Below, piece after piece: positions 6,716 to 13,900 of a stretch of 64,000 nucleotides of DNA. The position numbers and the translations under genes were made by a program. Under the pieces are notes generated by a model that saw only the letters and a program-made list of their open reading frames with translations, ran no database searches and was not told where the DNA came from. Every line of letters starts with the position of its first letter. Position 1 is the first letter of the stretch. Source of the stretch: Lentzea nigeriaca (GTDB lineage Bacteria > Actinomycetota > Actinomycetes > Mycobacteriales > Pseudonocardiaceae); the NCBI RefSeq assembly GCF_016907955.1, contig NZ_JAFBCX010000014.1, positions 113,909 to 177,908 of the forward strand, written 5' to 3'.

Positions 6716-9546
6716 ACTTCCGCAAGCCCACCGGCGGCGCGATCGACCGGAACACCGTGCTGCGCTTCACCTTCAACGGCCAGTTGCTGACCGGGCACCC
6801 CGGCGACACGCTCGCGTCGGCGTTGCTCGCCAACGGCGTGCACGAGGTCGGCAGCAGCGTGAAGCTCGGGCGGCCGCGCGGCATCGTCGCGGCGGGGTCG
6901 GAGGACCCGACGTCGCTGGTGCAGATCGAGACGCCGTACTCCGAGCCCATGCTGCTCGCCACGACCGTCGAGCTGTTCGACGGTCTGGAGGCACGTGGTC
7001 TGGCAGGTCAGGGGCGACTGTCGCCCGAGCCCGACCCGGCGCGGTACGACGCCAAGCACGAGCACTGCGACGTGCTGGTGGTCGGTGCGGGTCCGGCCGG
7101 CCTGGTGGCCGCGCTGACAGCCGCTCGCAGCGGTGCGCGGGTCGTGCTGGTGGACGAGCAGAACCAGGCCGGTGGCGCGCTGCTGGGCGTGGACGAGTAC
7201 CTCGACGACCGCCCGTCGGCGGAGTGGGTGGCCGACATCGTGGCGGAGCTCAAGACCACGCCGGGCGTGCTGGTGCTCGAGCGCACCACGGCGTTCGGCA
7301 TGTACCAGGACGGGTTCGTGCTCGCGCTGCAGAAGCGCACCGACCACCTCGGGTTCGCGGCACCCGCTTCGGTTGCGCGGCAACGGGTCTGGCGGATCCG
7401 GACCAAGCAGACCGTGCTGGCCACCGGCGCCCACGAACGGCCAGTGGTGTTCGCGAACAACGACCGGCCCGGGATCATGCTGGCGTCTTCGGCTCGCACG
7501 TTCCTGCACCGCTACGGCGTGCTGCCGGGCTCGCGTGCGGTCGTGTTCACCACCAACGACAGCGCGTACTGCGCGGCGATCGACCTCGCCGAGTCCGGTG
7601 TGGACATTCCGCTGATCGTCGACGCCCGTCCCGAGGCGCCCGCGAGGCTCGCCACCGAGTGCGCGGCCCGTGGCATCGAGGTCCGCGCCGGGCACGTGGT
7701 GACCGGAACCGAGGGCTCTTCGCGCGTGACCGACGTGCACGTGGCCCCGCTCGGCGACGGGCACCCGGACACGGTCGTGTGCGACACCCTGCTGGTGTCG
7801 GGCGGCTGGAACCCCGTCGTGAGCCTGTTCAGCCAGGCACGCGGAAAGCTGCGCTACGACTCGAGTCTCGGCGCGTTCGTGCCGGGGGAGGAGCTCGCTT
7901 CGGTCCGGGTCGCCGGATCCGCCACCGGTGAGCTGGACCTGAACGCGTGTGCGCGGCAGGGCCGGGACGCCGGTGCCGCGGCTGTCGTCGCGGCAGGGTT
8001 CACGCCGGGCGGTCAGGTGCCGTTGCCCGTCTCCGACTCGCGGTGCACCCAGCGGACCGGTCTCGTGCTGTGGCGCGTTCCGGGTGATGAGGACGCCAGT
8101 TTCGTTGACCTGCAACGGGATGCGACCGTCACCGACGTGCTGCGTGCCACGGGTGCGGGTCTGCGGTCGTTGGAGCACATCAAGCGCTACACGACCATCG
8201 GCACCGCGCACGACCAGGGCAAGACGTCCGGCATGATCGCTGCGGGCATCGTCGCCGAGGCGCTGGGCGTCGAACTGGCGGACCAGCGGCCCACGACGTT
8301 CCGCCCGCCGTACACCTCGGTGTCCTTCGCGGCACTGGCCGGACGGGACCGCGGCGAGCTGCACGACCCGGTGCGCGTCACGGCGATCCACCGGTGGCAC
8401 GTGGCGCACGGGGCGTTGTTCGAGAACGTCGCCCAGTGGAAGCGGCCCTGGTACTACCCGCGGGACGGCGAGGACCTGCACGCGGCCGTGCTGCGGGAAT
8501 GCCGTGCCACGCGCGAGAGCGTCGGCATGATGGACGGCTCGACGCTGGGCAAGATCGACGTGCAGGGCCGTGATGCCGGCAAGTTCCTGGACATGCTCTA
8601 CACCAACATGATGAGCACGTTGAAGGTCGGCCGGATCCGGTACGGCGTCATGTGCGGCGTCGACGGCATGGTGATCGACGACGGCACGGTGATCCGGGTC
8701 GGCGAGGAGCGGTTCCTGGTCACGACGACCACCGGCAACGCCGCCAAGATCCTCGACTGGATGGAGGAGTGGCTGCAGACGGAGTGGCCGCACCTCGACG
8801 TGCACTGCACGTCCGTCACCGAGCACTGGGCCACGATCCCGTTGGTGGGTCCGAAGTCCCGTGACGTGCTCGCCGCGGTCGCTCCTTCGCTCGACGTCAG
8901 CAACGAGGCGTTCGAGTTCATGACGTGGCACGACACCCGGGTGGCCGGTGTGCCCGCTCGGGTGTGCCGGATCAGCTTCTCCGGTGAGCTGGCGTACGAG
9001 ATCAACGTGACCGCCTGGCACGGGCTCGCCGTGTGGGAGGCGTTGATGGAGGCGGGATCACCGTACGGGATCACGCCGTACGGCACCGAGACCATGCACG
9101 TGCTCCGCGCCGAGAAGGGCTACCCGATCATCGGGCAGGAGACCGACGCCACGGTCACGCCGCAGGACCTCGGCATGTCGTGGGCCGTGTCGAAGAAGAA
9201 GCCCGACTTCATCGGCAAGCGCTCGTTCAGCCGTGCGGAAAACCTGCGGACAGACCGCAAGCAGTTGGTGGGGCTTCTGCCGGTGGACCCGAACGTGCTG
9301 TTGCCGGAAGGTTCGCAGATCGTCGAGACGGACCGTCTGCCGGAACCGCCTGTGCGGATGCTCGGCCACGTGACGTCCAGCTACCCCAGCGCGGCGCTGG
9401 GCCGCACGTTCGCCCTCGCCCTGGTGCGGTCGGGCCACGAACGCGTCGGCGAGACCCTCTACGTGCCGGTCGAGGACGCGCTCGTGCCGGTCACCGTCAC
9501 CGAATCCGTGCTGTACGACAAGGAAGGAGCCCGTCGTGACGGTTAG
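6712..9546 (+). CDS. soxA: Sarcosine oxidase alpha subunit
   Basis: 944 residues, the family's normal size. Order: an N-terminal ferredoxin/ubiquitin-like fold (about residues 15-100, with G-H-P-G-D-T-L-A-S-A-L), an NAD-binding two-dinucleotide-fold region starting at V-V-G-A-G-P-A-G-L (about residue 122), and a C-terminal GcvT/THF domain (about 560-930). It binds NAD and tetrahydrofolate and makes 5,10-methylene-THF from the sarcosine methyl group. The GTG start overlaps soxD's stop, and the 3' end overlaps soxG by 11 bp. No disruption seen. Confidence 0.95.
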   Translation: MNFRKPTGGAIDRNTVLRFTFNGQLLTGHPGDTLASALLANGVHEVGSSVKLGRPRGIVAAGSEDPTSLVQIETPYSEPMLLATTVELFDGLEARGLAGQGRLSPEPDPARYDAKHEHCDVLVVGAGPAGLVAALTAARSGARVVLVDEQNQAGGALLGVDEYLDDRPSAEWVADIVAELKTTPGVLVLERTTAFGMYQDGFVLALQKRTDHLGFAAPASVARQRVWRIRTKQTVLATGAHERPVVFANNDRPGIMLASSARTFLHRYGVLPGSRAVVFTTNDSAYCAAIDLAESGVDIPLIVDARPEAPARLATECAARGIEVRAGHVVTGTEGSSRVTDVHVAPLGDGHPDTVVCDTLLVSGGWNPVVSLFSQARGKLRYDSSLGAFVPGEELASVRVAGSATGELDLNACARQGRDAGAAAVVAAGFTPGGQVPLPVSDSRCTQRTGLVLWRVPGDEDASFVDLQRDATVTDVLRATGAGLRSLEHIKRYTTIGTAHDQGKTSGMIAAGIVAEALGVELADQRPTTFRPPYTSVSFAALAGRDRGELHDPVRVTAIHRWHVAHGALFENVAQWKRPWYYPRDGEDLHAAVLRECRATRESVGMMDGSTLGKIDVQGRDAGKFLDMLYTNMMSTLKVGRIRYGVMCGVDGMVIDDGTVIRVGEERFLVTTTTGNAAKILDWMEEWLQTEWPHLDVHCTSVTEHWATIPLVGPKSRDVLAAVAPSLDVSNEAFEFMTWHDTRVAGVPARVCRISFSGELAYEINVTAWHGLAVWEALMEAGSPYGITPYGTETMHVLRAEKGYPIIGQETDATVTPQDLGMSWAVSKKKPDFIGKRSFSRAENLRTDRKQLVGLLPVDPNVLLPEGSQIVETDRLPEPPVRMLGHVTSSYPSAALGRTFALALVRSGHERVGETLYVPVEDALVPVTVTESVLYDKEGARRDG

Positions 9547-10102
9547 CCCCCTCTTCGCCTGGACCGACCGGCTGGCGGCGCTCCCGGTGAACGCCTCGGA
9601 GCGGCCGTTCCTCTCGCAGCTCACCGTGCGCGCGTCGGACCCGGCGGCGATCGCGGCGATGGGTGCGGTACTCGGCGTGGGGTTCCCCGCGGTTCCGTGC
9701 ACTTTCACCGCCGGCTCCGGTGAGTTCGGGGACGTCGAGGTGTTGTGGCTGGGGCCGGACGAGTTCCTCGTCGTGGCGGCTCCCGATCTGCAGATCCCGA
9801 TCGAGGAGGCGTTGCGTGGCGCGCTCGGCTCTGCACGTGGGTCCGTTGTGGACACTTCGGCTCAGCGGACGACCGTGGTCCTGGAAGGGCCGCACGTCCG
9901 GGACGTTCTCGCTCACGGATGTTCCGTGGACCTGCACCCGTCTGCGGCTCCCGCCGGCACTTGCGTGCAGACGCTGCTCGCCAGGACGGGAGTCATCCTG
10001 CTGGTGACGGGAGCGGACAGCGTCACGCTGCTGGTGCGGTCGTCGGTCGCCGAGTACCTCGCGGCCTGGCTGAGCGACGCGTGCGTGGAGTACCAGACGT
10101 GA
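9536..10102 (+). CDS. soxG: Sarcosine oxidase gamma subunit
   Basis: 188 residues with a GTG start inside the end of soxA. It has the weakly conserved GcvT-like layout of SoxG, with W-L-G-P-D-E-F-L-V at about residues 71-79 and V-D-T-S-A-Q-R-T-T-V-V-L in the middle. It stabilises the alpha-beta interface of sarcosine oxidase. The stop overlaps the GTG of the serine deaminase remnant, showing that an sdaA-like gene was once translationally coupled to it. Confidence 0.9.
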   Translation: MTVSPLFAWTDRLAALPVNASERPFLSQLTVRASDPAAIAAMGAVLGVGFPAVPCTFTAGSGEFGDVEVLWLGPDEFLVVAAPDLQIPIEEALRGALGSARGSVVDTSAQRTTVVLEGPHVRDVLAHGCSVDLHPSAAPAGTCVQTLLARTGVILLVTGADSVTLLVRSSVAEYLAAWLSDACVEYQT

Positions 10103-10323
10103 GTCTCAGCGTGTTCGACCTGTTCAAGGTCGGAATCGGGCCGTCCAGCTCGCACACGGTCGGCCCGATGCGCGCGGCTTTGTCCTCTGTGGACCAGCCG
10201 GGCTCGCGGCACCGGTCGCAGCACTGGAGCTCAACGTCGCCATCCGCACGGTCGAGGTCACAGGGAAGGCGCGGCGCTGACGGGTCTCTGCCGCGGGCCG
10301 AAGCGCCGGTTTTCGTTGGCTGA
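10099..10323 (+). pseudogene. Truncated L-serine ammonia-lyase N-terminus
   Basis: The first ~28 codons encode a clear serine deaminase start: S-V-F-D-L-F-K-V-G-I-G-P-S-S-S-H-T-V-G-P, then M-R-A-A. Similarity then stops and the frame closes at codon 75, against about 450 for the family. A neighbouring frame (about 10200-10279) reads A-A-L-E-L-N-V-A-I-R-T-V-E-V, which I cannot place and which may belong to another lost gene. The rest of the roughly 300-bp space before purU holds a palindrome and promoter. Glycine-to-serine-to-pyruvate is the usual end of betaine catabolism, so loss of this enzyme is notable. Confidence 0.75.
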
Positions 10324-10324
10324 C

Positions 10325-10340
10325 AAGGACTTCAGTCCTT
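10325..10340. promoter_or_regulatory. 16-bp palindrome AAGGACTTCAGTCCTT
   Basis: Perfect 7-bp arms with a two-base centre, just after the stop of the serine deaminase remnant and overlapping the -35 of the proposed purU promoter by two bases. The core GGACTTCAGTCC resembles the DosR/DevR-type box. It could equally be a small terminator hairpin. Regulator unknown. Confidence 0.4.
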
Positions 10341-10367
10341 GACCCGCCGGTGGTGCACAGTTAGTGT
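10339..10367 (+). promoter_or_regulatory. Candidate purU promoter
   Basis: TTGACC (10339-10344), a 17-bp spacer and TAGTGT (10362-10367) make a good sigma-70-like (HrdB-type) promoter about 43 bp before the purU start. It would let purU be expressed separately from soxBDAG. Confidence 0.5.
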
Positions 10368-10372
10368 GAGCT

Positions 10373-10384
10373 TAATATATCAGA
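10373..10384. promoter_or_regulatory. Half-site of the FCD operator at the purU start point
   Basis: TATATCAG repeats exactly, in inverse orientation, one half (CTGATATA) of the palindrome between gntR and soxB. It sits at the expected transcription start of the purU promoter, where a repressor would block initiation. The other half is poorly conserved. Confidence 0.35.
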
Positions 10385-10409
10385 CGGCTACCAGGACGAG
10401 GAGACCGTC

Positions 10410-11255
10410 GTGGCGCGACACTTCACCCTGACCCTGAACTGTCCCGAGCGGACGGGCATCGTCCACGCGGTGACCTCGTTCCTGGTCGGCCACGGCTGCG
10501 ACATCGTGGAGCACCAGCAGTTCGACGACGACGTGCGCAACAGGTTGTTCCTGCGCACCGCCTTCAAGTGCGGCTCCGCCGACGTCGACGACCTCGCCCG
10601 CGCGTTCGCCGCGGTGGCGAGCGAGTTCGAGATGGACTTCGACCTGTGGGACGAGCGCCAGCCGCGCGTGCTCGTCATGGTGTCGAAGGCCGGGCACTGC
10701 CTGAACGACCTGCTTTTCCGGTGGCGTGCCGGAAGTCTGGGCGGAGAGATCGCCGCGGTCGTGTCGAACCACGAGGACCTGCGGCCGATGGCGGAGGCGG
10801 CCGGGCTCGACTTCGTGCACGTGCCCAACACCGCGGACACCAAGCACATCGCCGAGCAGCGCCTGCTGGAGCTCGTCGAGGAGTACCAGATCGATCTGGT
10901 GGTGCTGGCGAGGTACATGCAGGTGCTGTCCAACGACCTGTGCGCCAAGCTCGCCGGCCGGGTGATCAACATCCACCACTCGTTCCTGCCGGGCTTCAAG
11001 GGCGCCAAGCCGTATCACCAGGCCTACGACCGTGGTGTGAAGTACGTGGGCGCCACGGCGCACTACGTCACGCCCGACCTCGACGAGGGGCCGATCATCG
11101 AGCAGGAGGTGCTGCGGGTCGACCACTCCTTCGACCCGCGGGCGCTCACCGCGGCCGGCCGCGACGCCGAGGCGCTCGCGCTGTCGCGTGCCGTGCGCTG
11201 GCACTGCGAGCACCGGGTGCTCCTCAACGGCAACAGCACCGTCGTCTTTCGATGA
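10410..11255 (+). CDS. purU: Formyltetrahydrofolate deformylase
   Basis: 281 residues. An N-terminal ACT domain (residues 4-80, starting F-T-L-T-L-N-C-P-E-R-T-G-I) precedes a formyl-transferase-fold domain (about 85-281). The catalytic set is visible: N187-x-H189 in I-N-I-H-H-S-F-L-P and D225 in L-D-E-G-P. It hydrolyses 10-formyl-THF to formate and free THF, recycling folate saturated by dimethylglycine and sarcosine oxidation. GAGGAG six bases before the GTG fixes the start. The stop overlaps the ATG of a chimeric fchA/folD remnant, so downstream partner genes were once coupled to it. Confidence 0.95.
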   Translation: MARHFTLTLNCPERTGIVHAVTSFLVGHGCDIVEHQQFDDDVRNRLFLRTAFKCGSADVDDLARAFAAVASEFEMDFDLWDERQPRVLVMVSKAGHCLNDLLFRWRAGSLGGEIAAVVSNHEDLRPMAEAAGLDFVHVPNTADTKHIAEQRLLELVEEYQIDLVVLARYMQVLSNDLCAKLAGRVINIHHSFLPGFKGAKPYHQAYDRGVKYVGATAHYVTPDLDEGPIIEQEVLRVDHSFDPRALTAAGRDAEALALSRAVRWHCEHRVLLNGNSTVVFR

Positions 11256-11452
11256 CCACTCAAGGCGGAGAATCGCTGCGCGATCAGACCATCGTGGACT
11301 TTTCCGTCGGCCTAGCCGCACGAATCCCCGCACCCGGCGTGGCGCCCGCACTGCACGCCGCTCCCGTGCCCGGCGTCGGCCCGGTCACCACGGCGCTGCT
11401 GCTCGCCCGCACGATGGAGGCGGCAGGGTCCAGCGTGCTGTGTCCACAATAG
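11252..11452 (+). pseudogene. In-frame chimeric remnant: FchA-like N-terminus joined to FolD-like C-terminus
   Basis: A 66-codon frame starting at an ATGA overlap with purU. Residues 8-37 (S-L-R-D-Q-T-I-x-D-F, then L-A-A-R-I-P-A-P-G) look like the start of a cyclodeaminase/methenyl-THF cyclohydrolase of the FchA type. Residues 38-58 (P-V-P-G-V-G-P-V-T-T-A-L-L-L) match the C-terminal end of FolD. The natural order purU-fchA-folD would give exactly this if one deletion ran from early fchA to late folD. Too short to keep either activity. Homology is by recall. Confidence 0.6.
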
Positions 11453-11453
11453 A

Positions 11454-11475
11454 CACAACAAGGGATTCTGTTGTG
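11454..11475 (+). terminator. Hairpin after the purU/fchA-folD remnant
   Basis: CACAACA (11454-11460), an eight-base loop, then TGTTGTG (11469-11475), beginning one base after the remnant's stop. A perfect 7-bp stem without a strong U tract; plausible end of the purU transcript. Confidence 0.45.
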
Positions 11476-11515
11476 GCACAACGCTAATCTGCGAAAGTCG
11501 GGCTAGTGTTGAGCT

Positions 11516-11989
11516 ATGTCATCCCTCACGAGTGAGACCAGGGTGAACCTGAAGTCGGTCACCCCGGACGTGTCCGCCGCGATGCGAGCGCTGCACGTCG
11601 CCGCCGCGGACTCGGCGGCCAAGGCCGGCTTGCCCGGTTCGTTGCTGGAGTTGCTGCGCCTGCGCGTCTCGCAGATCAACGGGTGCGAGTTCTGCATCGA
11701 CCTGCACGCCCGCGACGCGAGGGCCGGTGGCGAGTCGCAGCAGCGCCTCGACGCGCTGGGCGCCTGGCAGGACTCCAGCCTCTTCGACGCGCGGGAGAAG
11801 GCCGCCTTCGCGCTGGCGGAGACGATCACCCTCGTGCACGACGACCGGGTGCCGGACGAGGTGTACCGGGCGGCCGCCGCGGAGTTCGGCGAGGCGGCGA
11901 CGGCCGCGCTCATCTGGGTCTGCACGGTCATCAACGCCTACAACCGCATCGCGATCAGCACCCGCATGGTTCCTCAGCCTGCCCGCTGA
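11516..11989 (+). CDS. AhpD-like / carboxymuconolactone decarboxylase-family protein
   Basis: 157 residues with the CMD motif N-G-C-E-F-C-I-D-L-H at about residues 59-68: two cysteines separated by two residues plus the downstream histidine, as in AhpD-type thiol peroxidase helpers. All helical, cytoplasmic. The family includes peroxidase reductants and many uncharacterised redox proteins; the specific partner is unknown. TAGTGT lies seven bases before the ATG, so it could be a leaderless transcript. It converges with the PabC-like gene and overlaps its end by 16 bp. Confidence 0.85.
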   Translation: MSSLTSETRVNLKSVTPDVSAAMRALHVAAADSAAKAGLPGSLLELLRLRVSQINGCEFCIDLHARDARAGGESQQRLDALGAWQDSSLFDAREKAAFALAETITLVHDDRVPDEVYRAAAAEFGEAATAALIWVCTVINAYNRIAISTRMVPQPAR

Positions 11990-12714
11990 GCCGGCGGGTC
12001 GAGCGGCGTGCGCAGCCGCTCGACCCGCTCCCGCCACGACGTGAAGTGCCTGCCGCTGCCGGGAGTGGTGCCGCAACCGATGAACGCGGTCACGAGTCGG
12101 ATGCCGTGCAGTGCGTTGAGCAGCCACACCTCGCGGCCCGCCAGTTCGTCGACGCGACGGGCACGGTGTGCTGTGGGGATTTCCCGTTCGACGGCCAGGT
12201 CCAGCACGAGCGCGGCGGTCGTTCCCGGTAGCGCCGGAATGTCCGAGGGCGGTGCGCACAGCACGTCGTCCTCCCACCACAACACCGACGATGTCGCCGC
12301 TTCGATCACAACGCCGTCGGCCGTCCGCAACAGCGCCTCCTGCGCTCCGTGTGCCTCCGCTTCGGCACGCAGCCTGGTGAGTGACTGGAGGTCAGGTCCC
12401 TTGCAGTGCGGGCGAAGCCGGCGATCGGGCGCGTCCGGCACCCACACGCGCACGTGCTCGCCACGCGCCGGTGCCGGGCGAATCCGCAGCCGCAACGAGG
12501 GCGGATCGCCGACGAGTTCGACGCGCGGGAACCACGCGCCCGTGCGCGGCAGCGCGGAGATCGTGTCCCGCCAGAACCGGTCCAGTTCCAGCTGCGTGAC
12601 GACACCGAGTTCCAGGCAGGACCGGCTGAACCTGCTGACGTGCCGGTCCAGCGACCGCACCGAACCGTCCAACACCAGCCACGAGTCGGCCACGAGCAGG
12701 GGAGCGTCTTCCAT
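11974..12714 (-). CDS. pabC: Aminotransferase class IV, aminodeoxychorismate lyase-like
   Basis: 246 residues of fold-type IV PLP enzymes: early S-L-D-R-H-V-x-R-F, a lysine in C-K-G-P-D-L-Q-S-L, E-A-A-T-S-S-V-L-W-W and P-A-L-P-G-T-T. Expected role: 4-amino-4-deoxychorismate to p-aminobenzoate plus pyruvate. It is the last gene of the minus-strand operon containing the fused PabAB, which makes this assignment firm relative to branched-chain or D-amino acid aminotransferases. Its ATG lies one base after the monooxygenase stop. Confidence 0.85.
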   Translation of the reverse strand: MEDAPLLVADSWLVLDGSVRSLDRHVSRFSRSCLELGVVTQLELDRFWRDTISALPRTGAWFPRVELVGDPPSLRLRIRPAPARGEHVRVWVPDAPDRRLRPHCKGPDLQSLTRLRAEAEAHGAQEALLRTADGVVIEAATSSVLWWEDDVLCAPPSDIPALPGTTAALVLDLAVEREIPTAHRARRVDELAGREVWLLNALHGIRLVTAFIGCGTTPGSGRHFTSWRERVERLRTPLDPPAQRAG

Positions 12715-12715
12715 C

Positions 12716-13900
12716 TCAGTGCCTCACTTCGCTCAGCCTGGTGCCGTAGGGGGCGTGTTCCAGCCACTCTCCGAACCGGGGCACCACGGACGCCAGCCGT
12801 GCCGCCGCCCCGCGCCGCAGCCTGGCCGCCGCGGTGGGCGGTCGCAGGTGCCGCAGGGCCGCGCCCGCGGCGGCGCTGTTGGCCTCCGCCGCCGCATGCC
12901 GCGTCGTCGCGAACGCGGCAACGGCTTCCGCGTTCGCCGCGGGGGAATGCCGTCCGGTCGTGATGGCGTCCGCCGCCGCCTGCGCGTCGACGAAGCCGCT
13001 GTTCATGCCACGAGCGCCGAACGGCGGGAACAGGTGGGCGGCCTCGCCCACGAGCAGGATCCGGTGGTGCGGGTCGGTGAAGTCGTCGGCGATCAGCTGC
13101 AGGAACCGGTAGACGGAGATCGCGGTGATGCGCTCCGTCGGCGTCGGCCCGATCAACGCGGGCAGCCACCGCCGGACCTCCTGCCGTGAGGCGATGACGT
13201 CCGCCGAGTCGCCAGCCCTGCTCTGCACGTCGACCTGGAACCCGTTCGCGTAGGGCACGATGAGCACACCACGGCCTTCCGCGGCGGGATGCTCGTAGTG
13301 CATCACCCTCGCCAGGTCCGGTGTGCTGTCGGCGACGTCGACGACCACGTGGAAGCCTTCCGCGGCCGTGCCGTTCAACGAGGTTCCCGTGCACCTGCGG
13401 ACGGTCGACCTCGCGCCGTCGGCTCCCACGACGTGGCTTCCGGACCAGGTCACGCCGTCCGCGGTGGCGACGGTGACGCCACCGGGATGCGTGACGACCT
13501 CGGTGACGGGGTGGTTCCACCGCACGTCCACGCCCGCGCGTTCACACGCGTCGAGCAGGACATGTTCGGTCTCGCTCTGCCGCAGGCTGGTGAACGGGGG
13601 CAGGCCGCTCGCGGGATCGTGCGGCGGGAACTCCTTCTCGTACACCTGTTTTCCGCGGTAGAGGGTGCGGCGGACGTTCCAGAGCACGCCGCGAGCCGCG
13701 AGCTCCGATCCCGCCCCTTGGCTGATGGATTCCAGCAGTGCCAACGACTTCCCGTGCACGTAGAGGGCGCGGCTGCCGGTGCGGTGCCGGTCGACGGGGT
13801 CGGCTTCGAGCAGGACGACGGGAACGTCGTGAGCGCGCAGTGCCAGCGCCGCGCAGAGACCGACCGGACCCGCGCCCACGACGATCACCGGGTCAGGCAT
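12716..13900 (-). CDS. FAD-dependent aromatic monooxygenase
   Basis: 394 residues of the group A flavoprotein hydroxylases. G-A-G-P-V-G at residues 8-13 binds ADP; G-A-D-G-A-R-S-T-V is the DG motif at about residue 159; L-L-V-G-E-A-A-H-L-F-P-P-F-G-A-R-G-M-N is the GD motif near 285. It needs NAD(P)H and oxygen, usually to ortho- or ipso-hydroxylate an activated aromatic. Within a PABA operon the likely substrate is PABA or an adduct, for example decarboxylative hydroxylation as in 4-aminobenzoate hydroxylases; this is inference. The start codon overlaps the ligase stop by 8 bp. Confidence 0.85.
   Translation of the reverse strand: MPDPVIVVGAGPVGLCAALALRAHDVPVVLLEADPVDRHRTGSRALYVHGKSLALLESISQGAGSELAARGVLWNVRRTLYRGKQVYEKEFPPHDPASGLPPFTSLRQSETEHVLLDACERAGVDVRWNHPVTEVVTHPGGVTVATADGVTWSGSHVVGADGARSTVRRCTGTSLNGTAAEGFHVVVDVADSTPDLARVMHYEHPAAEGRGVLIVPYANGFQVDVQSRAGDSADVIASRQEVRRWLPALIGPTPTERITAISVYRFLQLIADDFTDPHHRILLVGEAAHLFPPFGARGMNSGFVDAQAAADAITTGRHSPAANAEAVAAFATTRHAAAEANSAAAGAALRHLRPPTAAARLRRGAAARLASVVPRFGEWLEHAPYGTRLSEVRH

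Noticed and set aside
6487..9021. An 844-codon open frame antisense to soxA
   Set aside because: It mirrors the codon bias of soxA, has no recognisable domain and is a normal by-product of high-GC coding DNA. Similar long antisense frames at 22415-24802 and 45255-47900 are rejected for the same reason.
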